Assembly (NCBI GenBank): GCA_016290295.1 | Contig: JAEETJ010000006.1 | Span: forward strand, 1 to 64,000 | DNA length: 64,000 nucleotides | Direction of reading: 5' to 3' | From: Bacteroidales bacterium | GTDB taxonomy: Bacteria; Bacteroidota; Bacteroidia; Bacteroidales; WCHB1-69 | In this document: positions 15,884-25,748 of the stretch, piece by piece | Layout of the letters: every line of letters begins with the position of its first letter | How positions within the stretch are numbered: the first letter of the stretch is position 1 | Translations under genes and position numbers: made by a program | Notes under the pieces: model-generated | The model's input: the letters and a program-made list of their open reading frames with translations, nothing else | What the model was told of the DNA's origin: nothing | Databases searched by the model: none

Positions 15884-17545
15884 ATGAAAGGAAGAAAAAT
15901 ACTGCTCGCACTCATTTCCGGACTCCTACTATGGCTGTCCTGGAATCCCAACGGACTTCCGTTTCTGATTTTTTTCGCTTTCGTTCCCCTGCTGGTTATC
16001 AGCGACATACTGATTAGTGAAGAACACAAGCATTCTTCCGGACTGGCCTTTTGCTATGCTGTCATTGCTTTTTTGATATGGAATGTAGGAACCACCTGGT
16101 GGATTTTTAACAGCACTGGTCCCGGCGCCATCGTCACTTTCATCCTCAACAGCAGCTTCATGGCTTTGGTGTTTGCCGCATGGCATTTCTGCCGCCGCAG
16201 AGAAATTCCCGAATGGTTGCAACCCATCACCCTTATTGCTTTTTGGATGTCGTTCGAATTCCTGCACCTCAACTGGGACTTGACATGGCCCTGGCTGAAT
16301 CTTGGTAATGTGTTTGATAGCTGCACCCAATATGTGCAATGGTATGAATTCACCGGCACCTTTGGCGGAACACTTTGGGTATTGGTATCCAACTTCTTGA
16401 TATACTATACCATACGTTATTTCCGCAGCCAACGGAAAAAAGCCATCGTTTTTGGTTCCATCTTTGTTTTATGGATAGCTATTCCTGTGGTAAGTTCTGT
16501 GATGATGTATCATCATTACAAAAACAACCTCAAGCATGAGAATCCTGTGGAAGCCATTATCGTTCAGCACAATACAGAAGCTTACGAAGAGCAATTCCGC
16601 ATGTCTAACATCGAACATACCTTACGTATTCTTGACGTAGCCGGACCGTTGATAACCGACAACACGCAGCTGATTGTGACAGCTGAGTCCTCTATTTCGC
16701 ACACCATTTCCGCTAATGCGCTGTTAGACAGAACCTATCCCACCGAAAGCTATCTGTACTATGGTTTCACCGTGCTGGACTCGGTTATTGCCCATCGTCC
16801 AAAACTAAATTTCATCTTAGGTCTTTCTACCTTTGAAACTTTTACAGAAGAGCCCAACATCGTCTATCTGAAACGTGAGGATGGTCTGTACCAGTCTGTG
16901 CATAATTCCGCCACCTGCTACAATAAATACGGTGTCACCGACTTATATCACAAAAGCCGTTTGGTACCTGGCGTGGAAAAAATGCCATTCCCGAAGCTGT
17001 TCTGGTTCTTGGAAGATTTGGTCATCAACTTAGGCGGCCCCCGCACCTCGTTAAGTCCCGATACAGCTCAACATGCCTTCCTGACCACCATCAACGACGG
17101 TACAGTCAAGGTGGGTACGGTTATTTGCTATGAATCAGCATACGGAGAGGTGTTTTCTGACTTTGTCAAAGACGGTGCCCAGCTGATGGCAGTCATCACT
17201 AATGATGCCTGGTGGGGCGACACCCCGGGCTACAAGCAACATTTTCTCTTCTCACGCCTTCGTGCCATAGAGAGCCGCCGTACCGTGTTAAGGTCCTCCA
17301 ACCCTGGCATTTCCGCCTTCATTGACGAAAGTGGCGACGTGCACCAGGCTACCAAATACAACACCCGTTTGGCCATCAAGCAAAATGTGTACCCCAACGA
17401 CTACCTCACATTCTACACCCGCCATGGCGACTACTTAGCCCGCATCGCAGTGGTACTGGCTTCCATCTGCCTGCTCTGGACACTGCTGCTGTGGGGAATC
17501 AAACTCTTGACAAGAAATAAAAAAATAAAACAAGACATCAACTGA
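15884..17545 (+). CDS. lnt: Apolipoprotein N-acyltransferase
   Basis: The 553-residue protein has an N-terminal membrane domain of about six segments (starting KILLALISGLLLWLSWNP) and a C-terminal nitrilase domain. The Glu-Lys-Cys catalytic triad is visible: Glu268 in VTAESSIS, Lys357 in YHKSRLVPGVEKMPF and Cys415 in GTVICYESAYGE, close to the E. coli positions. It adds the third acyl chain to lipoproteins at the periplasmic face of the inner membrane, which fits the several lipoproteins in this window. A last hydrophobic segment lies near the C terminus. It is cotranscribed with dsbD. Confidence 0.95.
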   Translation: MKGRKILLALISGLLLWLSWNPNGLPFLIFFAFVPLLVISDILISEEHKHSSGLAFCYAVIAFLIWNVGTTWWIFNSTGPGAIVTFILNSSFMALVFAAWHFCRRREIPEWLQPITLIAFWMSFEFLHLNWDLTWPWLNLGNVFDSCTQYVQWYEFTGTFGGTLWVLVSNFLIYYTIRYFRSQRKKAIVFGSIFVLWIAIPVVSSVMMYHHYKNNLKHENPVEAIIVQHNTEAYEEQFRMSNIEHTLRILDVAGPLITDNTQLIVTAESSISHTISANALLDRTYPTESYLYYGFTVLDSVIAHRPKLNFILGLSTFETFTEEPNIVYLKREDGLYQSVHNSATCYNKYGVTDLYHKSRLVPGVEKMPFPKLFWFLEDLVINLGGPRTSLSPDTAQHAFLTTINDGTVKVGTVICYESAYGEVFSDFVKDGAQLMAVITNDAWWGDTPGYKQHFLFSRLRAIESRRTVLRSSNPGISAFIDESGDVHQATKYNTRLAIKQNVYPNDYLTFYTRHGDYLARIAVVLASICLLWTLLLWGIKLLTRNKKIKQDIN

Positions 17546-17554
17546 TTGATTACA

Positions 17555-17610
17555 GGATTACGGGATTACAGAATGATAGAAAATCCCATAATCCTGTAAT
17601 TCCGTAATCC
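17555..17610. repeat. Inverted GGATTACGGGATTACAG hairpin
   Basis: Left arm 17555-17572 and right arm 17593-17610 are complementary over about 16 of 18 bases, with a 20-nt loop. It lies between lnt and the NamZ-like gene and is followed by CCTTCAATCCTTCTAATC words. It may act as a terminator or mRNA end structure. Confidence 0.75.
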
Positions 17611-17637
17611 TTCAATCCTTCTAATCTTCTAACCTTC

Positions 17638-18807
17638 ATGAAAAAAGCCCTCCTCACCATATTATTCCTCCTCGCTGGCGTCTTCGCGGCTTCTGCCCAA
17701 ATCATCATGGGGGCGGAGCGTACGGAACTGTATTTCGACCAGTTAGAAGGCAAGAAAATAGCGGTCTGCGGCAACCAATCCTCAAGAGTGGGCAACAGCC
17801 ATTTGGTGGACACGCTGGTGAATTCAGGCTTCAACGTGGTGACTATTTTCTGTCCCGAACACGGATTCCGAGGCAATGCAGAAGCCGGTGCCCATATCAA
17901 TTCCTCTGTCGATGAGAAAACTGGCATTCCCATCGTCTCCCTGTACGGCAAAAACAAAAAACCGGATCTTAGCCAAAACGATATTGAACTGATTATCTTC
18001 GACATACAAGATGTAGGCTGCCGTTTTTACACCTATATTTCCACCCTGCACTATGTGATGGAGGCTGCTGCCGAACATGATGTTGAAGTCATGATTCTCG
18101 ACCGCCCCAATCCCAACGGCTATTTTATTGACGGACCTGTGTTGGACACCAACCTGCGCTCTTTTGTGGGCATGCACCCGATACCCGTGGTGCACGGCAT
18201 GACCATCGGTGAATACGGCCGCATGATCAATGGCGAGCAATGGTTAGCTAATGGGGTACAATGCCGCTTACAAGTTGTACCCATGGATAATTACGACCAC
18301 AACATGCGCTATGAGCTACCCATTGCCCCCTCTCCAAATCTGCAGACTGCCGAAGCCATATACCTCTACCCTTCCCTCTGTCTATTCGAAGGTACACCTA
18401 TTAGTATCGGTCGAGGCACAAAAACTCCTTTTCAAGTCTTTGGACACCCTCAGCTGACTATCGGGGATTATTTTTTCACCCCCATGCCGATAAAAGGGGT
18501 TTCTGAAAACCCGCCACAGAAAGGCTTGCAATGCAGGGGATATAACCTGACTGACATCGCGACCGAACATTTGGACAAAAATAACAGTTTCAATATCAGC
18601 TATATACTTAATGCCTACAGGCACTTTCCAGACAAAGCCAAATTCTTCAATGCCAACCTATTCTTTGACAAGTTAGCCGGAACCCGCCAACTACGAAAAG
18701 ATATCATAGCTGGCAAGAGTGAACAGGAAATCAGGGCTTCGTGGCAACCCAAATTACAGCAATTCAAGGAAATACGACAACAATATTTGTTATACCCTGA
18801 TTTTTAA
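17638..18807 (+). CDS. NamZ-like exo-beta-N-acetylmuramidase (DUF1343, GH171)
   Basis: A 389-residue protein with a signal peptide (ALLTILFLLAGVFAASAQ) followed by the full DUF1343 domain: GKKIAVCGNQSSRVGN, FCPEHGFRGNAEAGAHI, PIVSLYGKNKKP, FDIQDVGCRFYTYISTL, ILDRPNPNGYFIDGPVL, and SLCLFEGTPISIGRGTKTPF. The B. subtilis member NamZ removes terminal MurNAc from peptidoglycan fragments, so a periplasmic role in wall recycling is likely. The key EHGFRG and GRGT motifs are intact. It stands after the dsbD-lnt pair, separated by a hairpin-forming word array. Confidence 0.88.
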   Translation: MKKALLTILFLLAGVFAASAQIIMGAERTELYFDQLEGKKIAVCGNQSSRVGNSHLVDTLVNSGFNVVTIFCPEHGFRGNAEAGAHINSSVDEKTGIPIVSLYGKNKKPDLSQNDIELIIFDIQDVGCRFYTYISTLHYVMEAAAEHDVEVMILDRPNPNGYFIDGPVLDTNLRSFVGMHPIPVVHGMTIGEYGRMINGEQWLANGVQCRLQVVPMDNYDHNMRYELPIAPSPNLQTAEAIYLYPSLCLFEGTPISIGRGTKTPFQVFGHPQLTIGDYFFTPMPIKGVSENPPQKGLQCRGYNLTDIATEHLDKNNSFNISYILNAYRHFPDKAKFFNANLFFDKLAGTRQLRKDIIAGKSEQEIRASWQPKLQQFKEIRQQYLLYPDF

Positions 18808-18820
18808 TAAAGGAATTGCC

Positions 18821-18849
18821 GTAGAGATGGGGGGGGGCCTCCTCTCTAC
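18821..18849. repeat. GTAGAGA...TCTCTAC palindrome with a nine-G tract
   Basis: GTAGAGAT, then nine consecutive G (18829-18837), then CCTCC and TCTCTAC. It is the same outer palindrome as at 32941-32970 but with a G-run centre, and sits 15 bp upstream of the PAP2 gene. Confidence 0.7.
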
Positions 18850-18863
18850 AAAAATAATAAAAC

Positions 18864-19457
18864 ATGTTAGAATACCTCTTGACCCCCGACCAAAATATCT
18901 TTCTGTTTCTCAACGGATTGCATAGTTCATGGGCGGATGTGTTCTTCTACTGGGTCTCCAACCGTTTTATCTGGCTTCCTTTTTATGCACTACTGGCTTT
19001 TTTCCTCATACGGAAATGGAGAAAGAAATCCATTCCTATTTTTATTGCACTGATACTCTGCATCTTCCTTACCGACCAAAGTTGCAATCTCATCAAACAC
19101 AGCGTACAGCGACCACGGCCCAGCCATGAGCCGGGACTGTGCGAGCAGGTGCATTTGGTGACCAAGCCCGACGGCACACTTTACAAAGGCGGTCCTTACG
19201 GTTTTCCCTCTTCTCATGCAGCCAATGCCATGGCAATGGCACTGTTTGTCATTTTCTATTTAAGCGATAAACGGAAATGGATTATCACAGGCATGGCGTT
19301 ATGGGTACTGTTGTTGAGTTATAGCCGAATTTATTTAGGGGTACATTACCCCAGCGATCTGGTGGCAGGTTGGATACTTGGTTTCTGTTGGACAGTTGTA
19401 CTGTGGAGAACAGAAGATCGGTTTAGCAATTCGAAATTCAAAATTCAGAATTCATAA
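18864..19457 (+). CDS. PAP2-family membrane phosphatase
   Basis: A 197-residue protein with five to six hydrophobic segments and the three PAP2 active-site motifs: KHSVQRPRP (KxxxxxxRP, about residue 72), PSSHAANA (PSGH-like, about 113) and SRIYLGVHYPSD (SRxxxxxHxxxD, about 149). Such enzymes dephosphorylate lipid phosphates, for example undecaprenyl or phosphatidylglycerol pyrophosphates, on the outer side of the inner membrane; the substrate is not certain. The last ten residues (SNSKFKIQNS) are encoded by an intergenic AATTCAAAATTC word, so the end of the gene appears to have been extended or replaced by repeat sequence. Confidence 0.88.
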   Translation: MLEYLLTPDQNIFLFLNGLHSSWADVFFYWVSNRFIWLPFYALLAFFLIRKWRKKSIPIFIALILCIFLTDQSCNLIKHSVQRPRPSHEPGLCEQVHLVTKPDGTLYKGGPYGFPSSHAANAMAMALFVIFYLSDKRKWIITGMALWVLLLSYSRIYLGVHYPSDLVAGWILGFCWTVVLWRTEDRFSNSKFKIQNS

Positions 19458-19554
19458 TTTCACACGCAATATAATCGATAAAGAAAAAAATCATTTTCTG
19501 TGCAACATTTTTTCAATAATTACGTCTATTAAAAGATAATTTGAAAAAATTTAG

Positions 19555-19564
19555 TATCTTTGCA
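19555..19564 (+). promoter_or_regulatory. -7 box for the smaller T9SS type B gene
   Basis: TATCTTTGCA, 19 bp before the ATG at 19584. Confidence 0.7.
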
Positions 19565-19583
19565 CACTTAAATTAACCTTATT

Positions 19584-21629
19584 ATGCGCAGAAATATTTT
19601 TCTAAGTTTCATATTCACAATACTATGCGTGGCAGGCATGGCACAATGCAACCCCCAATCCACAGCCAATGGTTCTCCCTGTTCGCAACAAACACCAGCG
19701 ACAGCATTCTGTGCTGATGAGAACCCTTACGGTGTGACCTATCCTTCCAGTACAAACAGTCCCAATTCCTCACCATTTACAGGAAACAATCAAGTGGATT
19801 GTTGTTACACAACACCTAATCCCGCATGGTATTATTTTCAAATTGACGAAAGTGGCTCCTTGACTATACACATTGAACAACATGGTATCTCTGGCGGCAC
19901 ACTGGATGTGGATTTTGTCTGCTGGGGACCTTTTACGGCCGCCAGTCAAGCTGATTTTACTAACAATTTGTGTTGCGGTGTTTACAATATAAGCAGTACA
20001 AATAGTTCAAACGTCGTTGACTGTAGTTATAGTGCCAGTTGGACAGAAGATTGCAATTTAGGCAATGTCCAGGCTGGACAATGGTACCTGTTACTCTTAA
20101 CAAACTACAGTAATCAACCCGGGACAATCACCTTCAATTCCACAAGCAATTCAACCGCCTCCACAAACTGCGACTTGTTGAACAGTGGTGACTCCAACTC
20201 TCCCATTTGCGAGGGTGGCACATTAGAATTGTATGTCACTGCTCCGCAACCTGGTGCCACATATAACTGGACTGGCCCTAATGGTTTCTCTCAGTCCACC
20301 ACCAACACCACCTTGTCTGTTCCCAATGTTGCAGCCAACATGACGGGAGAATATCACATGACAATGACTGGCATATCGCAAAACTCTAACGAGGCTGTCG
20401 TAGATGTACAAATCATCCCAAGACCTACACCTGAAATCGTTGCTGAAGACGAATCGCTTTGTATGGGTGAGAGCACCGTGTTAAGTGTCAATAGCACCTT
20501 CGAACTGACTTGGTTTGCTGAAACATTTTCTGGCAGTTCCTCCTCTAAAATAGCCGAATATGTGAACTCTGTAACGGTTAGTCCCACGGAATCCACCCAC
20601 TATATCTTAAAAGCTGACAATGATGGCTGTATTGGCCGTGATACCATTGACATTATCGTCAATCCCAACCCTGTTATTGAGGTCACCATTGATAACCCAA
20701 CATTATGTTATGGAGAAAGCGCCACTATCACCGCCTCCGGTGGAACACACTACAGCTGGTCCAATGGCAGCAATAGCAGCACTATTCATGTCACTCCAAC
20801 CCAAACCACAATCTACAATGTAGAAGTTCAGACTGACGCTTTGTGTGGTGGCGACACCACCGTGGAAATAATCGTTTATCCCGCTATCACGGAACAACAC
20901 GAAATAACTCCCTCTCACTGCAATCAAGCGGTAGGCTCCATCACCATGAACGTCAATGGTGGCATGGGATCCTTTGCATACACCAGCAATACCGCCACCT
21001 TTACCGATAATATAGCCTCCAATTTACACGCCGGAAGTTACACTATTACCGCTACTGATAGCGTTGGTTGTTCAATAACTACTACCCTTGAGGTAAGCGA
21101 AGTACCTGGGCCAACCCCCTGCTTCCTATTCTCTAGCAATGATGATGTGAACATGGTCATCACCAATTGTACCCAAGGCGACAACAATTACTTCTGGGAT
21201 TTCGGCGACGGTGTCACCTCCACCGAAACACATCCAATCCACGAATACACAGAACCTGGCCGTTATAGCGTCGTCATGATAGCCGCTGATGCATACAACT
21301 GCATCGACTCATTGCATCAGGATTATGTCATCAACGGACCTGTGTATATTGCCAACGCTTTCACCCCCAATGGCGATGGTATCAACGATGAGATGTCCGT
21401 CATAGGCAAGACTATTCAAAAAGAAGAATTCCTATGGGCCATCTATGACCGCCATGGAGTTTTGGTCTTCTTAAGCCTCGACCCCGCTATCAGTTGGGAT
21501 GGCACCATACAAGTTGGCAAAAACAAATCCAAGAATGCAAGTCCTGGTGTATATGTCTATCGCCTCAAATATAAAGATGTTAACGGCAACTACTTCGAAC
21601 GCGATGGAAACATCACACTGATTAGATAG
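19584..21629 (+). CDS. Exported protein with PKD and T9SS type B C-terminal domains
   Basis: A 681-residue protein with a signal peptide (about 1-20). It then has a cysteine-rich N-terminal domain (CNPQST..GSPCSQQT, WYYFQIDESGSLTIHI, about 22-200), shared with the larger neighbour at 21740-25726. Ig-like domains follow (CEGGTLELYV, CYGESATITASGG), a SprB-like segment (CNQAVGSITMNVNGGMG), a PKD domain (NYFWDFGDGVTSTETHP, about 535) and a gliding-motility-associated/type B sorting domain (YIANAFTPNGDGINDEM to the C terminus, NITLIR). It is therefore predicted to be exported through the type IX system and held at or released from the cell surface, as an adhesin or surface-layer protein. No T9SS machinery genes are in the window. 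Confidence 0.88.
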   Translation: MRRNIFLSFIFTILCVAGMAQCNPQSTANGSPCSQQTPATAFCADENPYGVTYPSSTNSPNSSPFTGNNQVDCCYTTPNPAWYYFQIDESGSLTIHIEQHGISGGTLDVDFVCWGPFTAASQADFTNNLCCGVYNISSTNSSNVVDCSYSASWTEDCNLGNVQAGQWYLLLLTNYSNQPGTITFNSTSNSTASTNCDLLNSGDSNSPICEGGTLELYVTAPQPGATYNWTGPNGFSQSTTNTTLSVPNVAANMTGEYHMTMTGISQNSNEAVVDVQIIPRPTPEIVAEDESLCMGESTVLSVNSTFELTWFAETFSGSSSSKIAEYVNSVTVSPTESTHYILKADNDGCIGRDTIDIIVNPNPVIEVTIDNPTLCYGESATITASGGTHYSWSNGSNSSTIHVTPTQTTIYNVEVQTDALCGGDTTVEIIVYPAITEQHEITPSHCNQAVGSITMNVNGGMGSFAYTSNTATFTDNIASNLHAGSYTITATDSVGCSITTTLEVSEVPGPTPCFLFSSNDDVNMVITNCTQGDNNYFWDFGDGVTSTETHPIHEYTEPGRYSVVMIAADAYNCIDSLHQDYVINGPVYIANAFTPNGDGINDEMSVIGKTIQKEEFLWAIYDRHGVLVFLSLDPAISWDGTIQVGKNKSKNASPGVYVYRLKYKDVNGNYFERDGNITLIR

Positions 21630-21738
21630 TTGGAAGTTGACAATTGACAATTAATAATTGATAATTGAAAGTTGACAGTTATATTTACAATTAACGGCAA
21701 CCCTAATTATTAATTATTAATTGTTAATTGTTAACTGT
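21630..21738. repeat. Mirrored AATTGACAATTAATAATTGA array between convergent genes
   Basis: Left arm words (GTTGACAATTGACAATTAA) are mirrored by the right arm (TTAATTATTAATTGTTAATTG, then TTAACTGTA). The array fills the whole gap between two convergent T9SS genes and could serve as a two-way terminator. Confidence 0.82.
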
Positions 21739-21739
21739 A

Positions 21740-24700
21740 TCACCTTAGCAGCAGCACATTACCGTGAACAGAATTGGGTTTACCCTCAATATCCCAATAT
21801 TTGATTGAATAGGAATAGGTTCCTTGGGGAGCGGGATTGCCATTAATGCGTCCGTCCCAACCATATTCAGGATGACGACTTACAAAAACAAGTTGTCCCC
21901 AGCGGTCAAATATCAGCATTTCATAATTTTCCTCTGAAATAGAATTTCCGATGGGCTTAAACACTCTGTTTTCAGCAATATCACTTTCAGGAATAAAAGC
22001 TGAAGGCAAATAGAATGTTGGAACTTCATGAATAACATACATCAGCGATACAGAATCCACACATTGGTTAATATCTTCCACTGTCAAGACAACAGGATAT
22101 GCACCTGTCTCCTCGTAAGTGTGAGTCGGTTGCCATTCTGTAGAGTTTCCTCCATCGCCAAACGACCAATACCAATTCACCACATCCTGAGATGTGCAAT
22201 TGATAAATGTCACCTTTTTCTCATTAGCCGTATTAAAGGTGAAGCAAGCATGCGGTCCAGGAATATCATGTACGATAAATGACAGCGACAAACTGCAACC
22301 GTCACTGTCAATCACTGCCACATTGTATGTGCCAGCAGGAACTGAAAGGGCCAAACTGCTTGTACTGGTGATCGGAGAAGACCATTGGTAGGTAAATTCT
22401 CCATAACCTCCCGAAGCGGCAATCTGCACTGCACCATCAGCCCGTCCACAATGGGCATCCGTCACCTCTACCAGATTCATATGGTGAATGATATTTTCTA
22501 TAGTAAACTCTGCATCCGCAGAACATCCAATAGAGTCTATCATCTGCAAATGATAGTGTCCCGCAGACAAGCCCTCAAAAGAAGCAGTCTCTCCACTGGG
22601 CAAATACACATACCTATAGGGTGCTGTACCCCCAGACGCACTTACTTTAATCTCACCATTATCCTCATTGCAGGTGGCATCCATCACCATATTCAAAAGC
22701 AATTCAGGCTCAGTGGTTACCGTCAAATACAAAGTATCGACACATTCGCAATTATGCTCATCGATATAGTTGTAAGTATGTGTACCTGTCGTATTATGCA
22801 TGAAGCCATGCCAAGTGTAAGTGTTAGGTTCACATATTATCACCCGTTCAACAATAGGCACTGCGCGGTGAATCGTTAGATGCAAAGTATCCACCTGTGA
22901 ACAACCGTTCGCATCCGTATGAGAATAAAAATAATTTCCACTTTGGTTATACGTTACCCCATGCCATTCATACGTTTCACAAGCGGAGAGTGTGGTGGAC
23001 TGATGAGCAGGCGGAGTAATAGACAAATGCAACGTATCCACCTGCCAACAAGCATCAGCATCCGCATGACCGTATGTATAAACACCTGTGGTATAATAGG
23101 TTGTACCATTCCATTGATAGGAATCACAACTTTGTGCATTCATTGAAGCAGGAGATGCATAATGCAAGGAAAGAATCAACGTATCTGTGTAAGGACAGCC
23201 ATGTGCATCGTTGGCCGAAAAGGTGTATAATCCACTCTCTGTATAGGTATTCCCCCGCCATTGGTAATATGAACAGGTATCTTTTTCAATGTACTCATGC
23301 TCAGCATGATATACCGTAAGATGTAAATGTACAGTACTATCGCACGAAGTCGCTGCAGCAATAGTATGAACAGGATCATTCGTGCTTTCCGTATAAGTAA
23401 CGCCATTTATCCAGGTGAATGACTCACAAACCGCTTCCGTTTGGACGACATCATATACTTCTCTAACCACCAGATGCAAAGTGTCTATTCTTAAACATCC
23501 ATCGGCATCCATGGTGGAATCTTGATAAACCCCACTTTGGGTATAAGTTGTTCCACGCCAAGTATAGGAAACACAAGCTGTATCATAAACAACCTCGGGA
23601 GTTGACATCGGTCGGACTGTCAAAAACAATACTACAAGACTGTCACAAGATGCCGCTGTCTGATAGGTGGTATCATAGCGGTATGTTCCTGGTGCCTGAA
23701 CGGTGGCTACGGTAAAATTAGCGTCCTGATAAGTCTGATTCCAACAAATAGTATCCCGATATGAAGTACTGTCAAGCATGGACACGATTACATTTTTGGT
23801 AGCTGTTGCCGTGCATCCGTAGGTATTGGAAACCATCACCTCATAATCGGAGGTGACTGTGGGGTGTACCCAAACAGTTCTGGTAATAGCGCCTGTACTC
23901 CACAAATAGCTTGTGGCCGATGCGGATGTCAGCAGTGCACTGTCACCACGACAAATTTGTCCAACACCAGAAATAGAAGCATTAGGCCGGGCACGCACTG
24001 TAACTGATCTGGACGTGGAATTGGTGCAGCCATATTCATTTGTGGCAATCACACGGTAAGTGGTACCAGATTGCGGACTTACCAAAATAGAATCTTCTAA
24101 TGAAATCGCCGTGGTATTACTACCCTGCCTCCATTCGTAACTAACACCGCCAGAAGCATATAAAGTTGCCGTATCATCTCTGCAGATGGCTACACTGGTG
24201 GGATTTATGGAAGCTGTCGGTTTGGGAAGCACCACGATAGTGTAGGATGCTGTACTTGAGCAACCACCAGTAGTACCTGTAACCGTATAGGTATTACTTG
24301 CGGGGCCCGCATCAGCAGTGGTGGCAGGAGTTACTGTTTTGGTCTGGCCAGAGTTATTGCCTGGCATCCAGCGATAAGTGCTGGCTCCGTTGGCGGTAAG
24401 AGTCACCGAGGTGCCGCTGCATACCGTGTCATGATTGGCAGTAACCGAAACCGTTGGTAATGCATTCACCGTCACTTCTATCTGCGATGGATCTGCCGTG
24501 ATATTAGGTCCCGTTAATTGCAAATGATAAACTCCCGTATTAGCGGTTGTCACATTCGGGATACTCACGCTTGGCACTGTGGTTGTGGCGGTCCAGCCTC
24601 CTGGACCTGACCAATGGTAGGTAGCACCGGTCTGGGGATTCTCACAGGTAAGCACCATCGTATCCCCTTCGCAGAGTGGTTCATTATATGAAATCGGAGC

Positions 24701-25726
24701 TAACAAACTGCAATTGGTGGTGGCGTTGGAGGAACCTGCCACGGGACTAAAAGTAATGGTACCCGCACCACCATTAAAATTCGTAATCAGCAATAAATAC
24801 CACTGTCCTGGCTGTGCATTAGGAATATAACACCATTCTGTAGATTGGGCAGAATAACTACAGTCCACCACATTCCCATCGGGATAACCGCCCATATCAT
24901 TAGTATGGTTACCATTGGTAGGGCGATGACTACCATGGGAAATGTCGTTCAAAGTATATACACCACAACACAAATTGTCCACAAAATCATCCTGACTGGT
25001 GGCCTCAAAAGGTCCCCAGCAGGCAAAGTCCACATCCAATCCACCACCTGTAGTACTAGTCTGTTGAATATAAATCAACAAATTGCCAGGAGTGCTGATC
25101 TGCATGTAATACCACGCCGGACGAGGGGTAGTGTATAGGCAGCTAATATCGGATTGTCCCAAAAAAGCAGAGGCACTGTTACTACCTGTCCCAGAGGGAT
25201 AGGTAACCCCGTATGGATTCTCATCGGTGCAGAAAGGACTGGCAGCTGTCTGTTGCGAACAAGGCGAACCGCTAGTAGTGGACTGTGGATTACAACCTGC
25301 CGGTGGACACTCCACACAGCTTATGGTGGCCGCCCAGCCAGCATAATTTACGGAAACGTCCGAATGGAACACGAAAGTCAGGGCTCCTGTATAAGAGGTC
25401 ACTGTCCCCGGCGAGTTGGAACCACCAAAAGTTCCTATCAGTTGCCCAGAAGCACTTGTTCCACTATAGATTCTCAGATAATCAAACGAGACAGATTCTA
25501 GCTCAAAAGAATTGAAGCTTACCTGTATGCACATACCCGGTGTGGCGGAAACAATCGTCTGTGTATAATTCAAGCTATTGCCATAGTTGCCGTTTGGGCC
25601 ACCCGGGTCATAGAATGTACCCGAGCAGGTAGTGATGGTTTGTCCATTGGTCATGGTATAGTTCTGGCCCTGCATGGAAGCCACGCAGAGCAACAGCAAT
25701 ATTCCCAAAAGAACAAAACGTTTCAT
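21740..25726 (-). CDS. Large multi-domain exported protein, CUB + Ig-like + repeats + PKD + T9SS type B
   Basis: Starting at the ATG at 25726 (MKRFVLLGILLLLCVASMQGQ signal), 1328 residues are encoded; an earlier in-frame TTG lies inside the promoter box. Order: a CUB-like domain (TCSGTFYDPGGPNGNYGN, about 15-115); the CNPQST/ENPYGVTYPSG domain shared with the smaller neighbour (about 125-330); Ig-like domains with SVTLTANGASTYRWMPG and similar; about eight 40-45-residue repeats of form C-x-x-Y-x-W-x-G-x-x-Y-x-x-S-G-x-Y...GC...DTLHL; SprB-like segments (CNEDNGEIKVSASGG); a PKD domain (NWYWSFGDGGNSTEWQP); and a type B sorting domain ending in GNVLLLR. It is likely a T9SS-exported surface protein. 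It is convergent with its smaller paralogue. Confidence 0.88.
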   Translation of the reverse strand: MKRFVLLGILLLLCVASMQGQNYTMTNGQTITTCSGTFYDPGGPNGNYGNSLNYTQTIVSATPGMCIQVSFNSFELESVSFDYLRIYSGTSASGQLIGTFGGSNSPGTVTSYTGALTFVFHSDVSVNYAGWAATISCVECPPAGCNPQSTTSGSPCSQQTAASPFCTDENPYGVTYPSGTGSNSASAFLGQSDISCLYTTPRPAWYYMQISTPGNLLIYIQQTSTTGGGLDVDFACWGPFEATSQDDFVDNLCCGVYTLNDISHGSHRPTNGNHTNDMGGYPDGNVVDCSYSAQSTEWCYIPNAQPGQWYLLLITNFNGGAGTITFSPVAGSSNATTNCSLLAPISYNEPLCEGDTMVLTCENPQTGATYHWSGPGGWTATTTVPSVSIPNVTTANTGVYHLQLTGPNITADPSQIEVTVNALPTVSVTANHDTVCSGTSVTLTANGASTYRWMPGNNSGQTKTVTPATTADAGPASNTYTVTGTTGGCSSTASYTIVVLPKPTASINPTSVAICRDDTATLYASGGVSYEWRQGSNTTAISLEDSILVSPQSGTTYRVIATNEYGCTNSTSRSVTVRARPNASISGVGQICRGDSALLTSASATSYLWSTGAITRTVWVHPTVTSDYEVMVSNTYGCTATATKNVIVSMLDSTSYRDTICWNQTYQDANFTVATVQAPGTYRYDTTYQTAASCDSLVVLFLTVRPMSTPEVVYDTACVSYTWRGTTYTQSGVYQDSTMDADGCLRIDTLHLVVREVYDVVQTEAVCESFTWINGVTYTESTNDPVHTIAAATSCDSTVHLHLTVYHAEHEYIEKDTCSYYQWRGNTYTESGLYTFSANDAHGCPYTDTLILSLHYASPASMNAQSCDSYQWNGTTYYTTGVYTYGHADADACWQVDTLHLSITPPAHQSTTLSACETYEWHGVTYNQSGNYFYSHTDANGCSQVDTLHLTIHRAVPIVERVIICEPNTYTWHGFMHNTTGTHTYNYIDEHNCECVDTLYLTVTTEPELLLNMVMDATCNEDNGEIKVSASGGTAPYRYVYLPSGETASFEGLSAGHYHLQMIDSIGCSADAEFTIENIIHHMNLVEVTDAHCGRADGAVQIAASGGYGEFTYQWSSPITSTSSLALSVPAGTYNVAVIDSDGCSLSLSFIVHDIPGPHACFTFNTANEKKVTFINCTSQDVVNWYWSFGDGGNSTEWQPTHTYEETGAYPVVLTVEDINQCVDSVSLMYVIHEVPTFYLPSAFIPESDIAENRVFKPIGNSISEENYEMLIFDRWGQLVFVSRHPEYGWDGRINGNPAPQGTYSYSIKYWDIEGKPNSVHGNVLLLR

Positions 25727-25748
25727 CAGTCCACAATAAGGATAAGTT

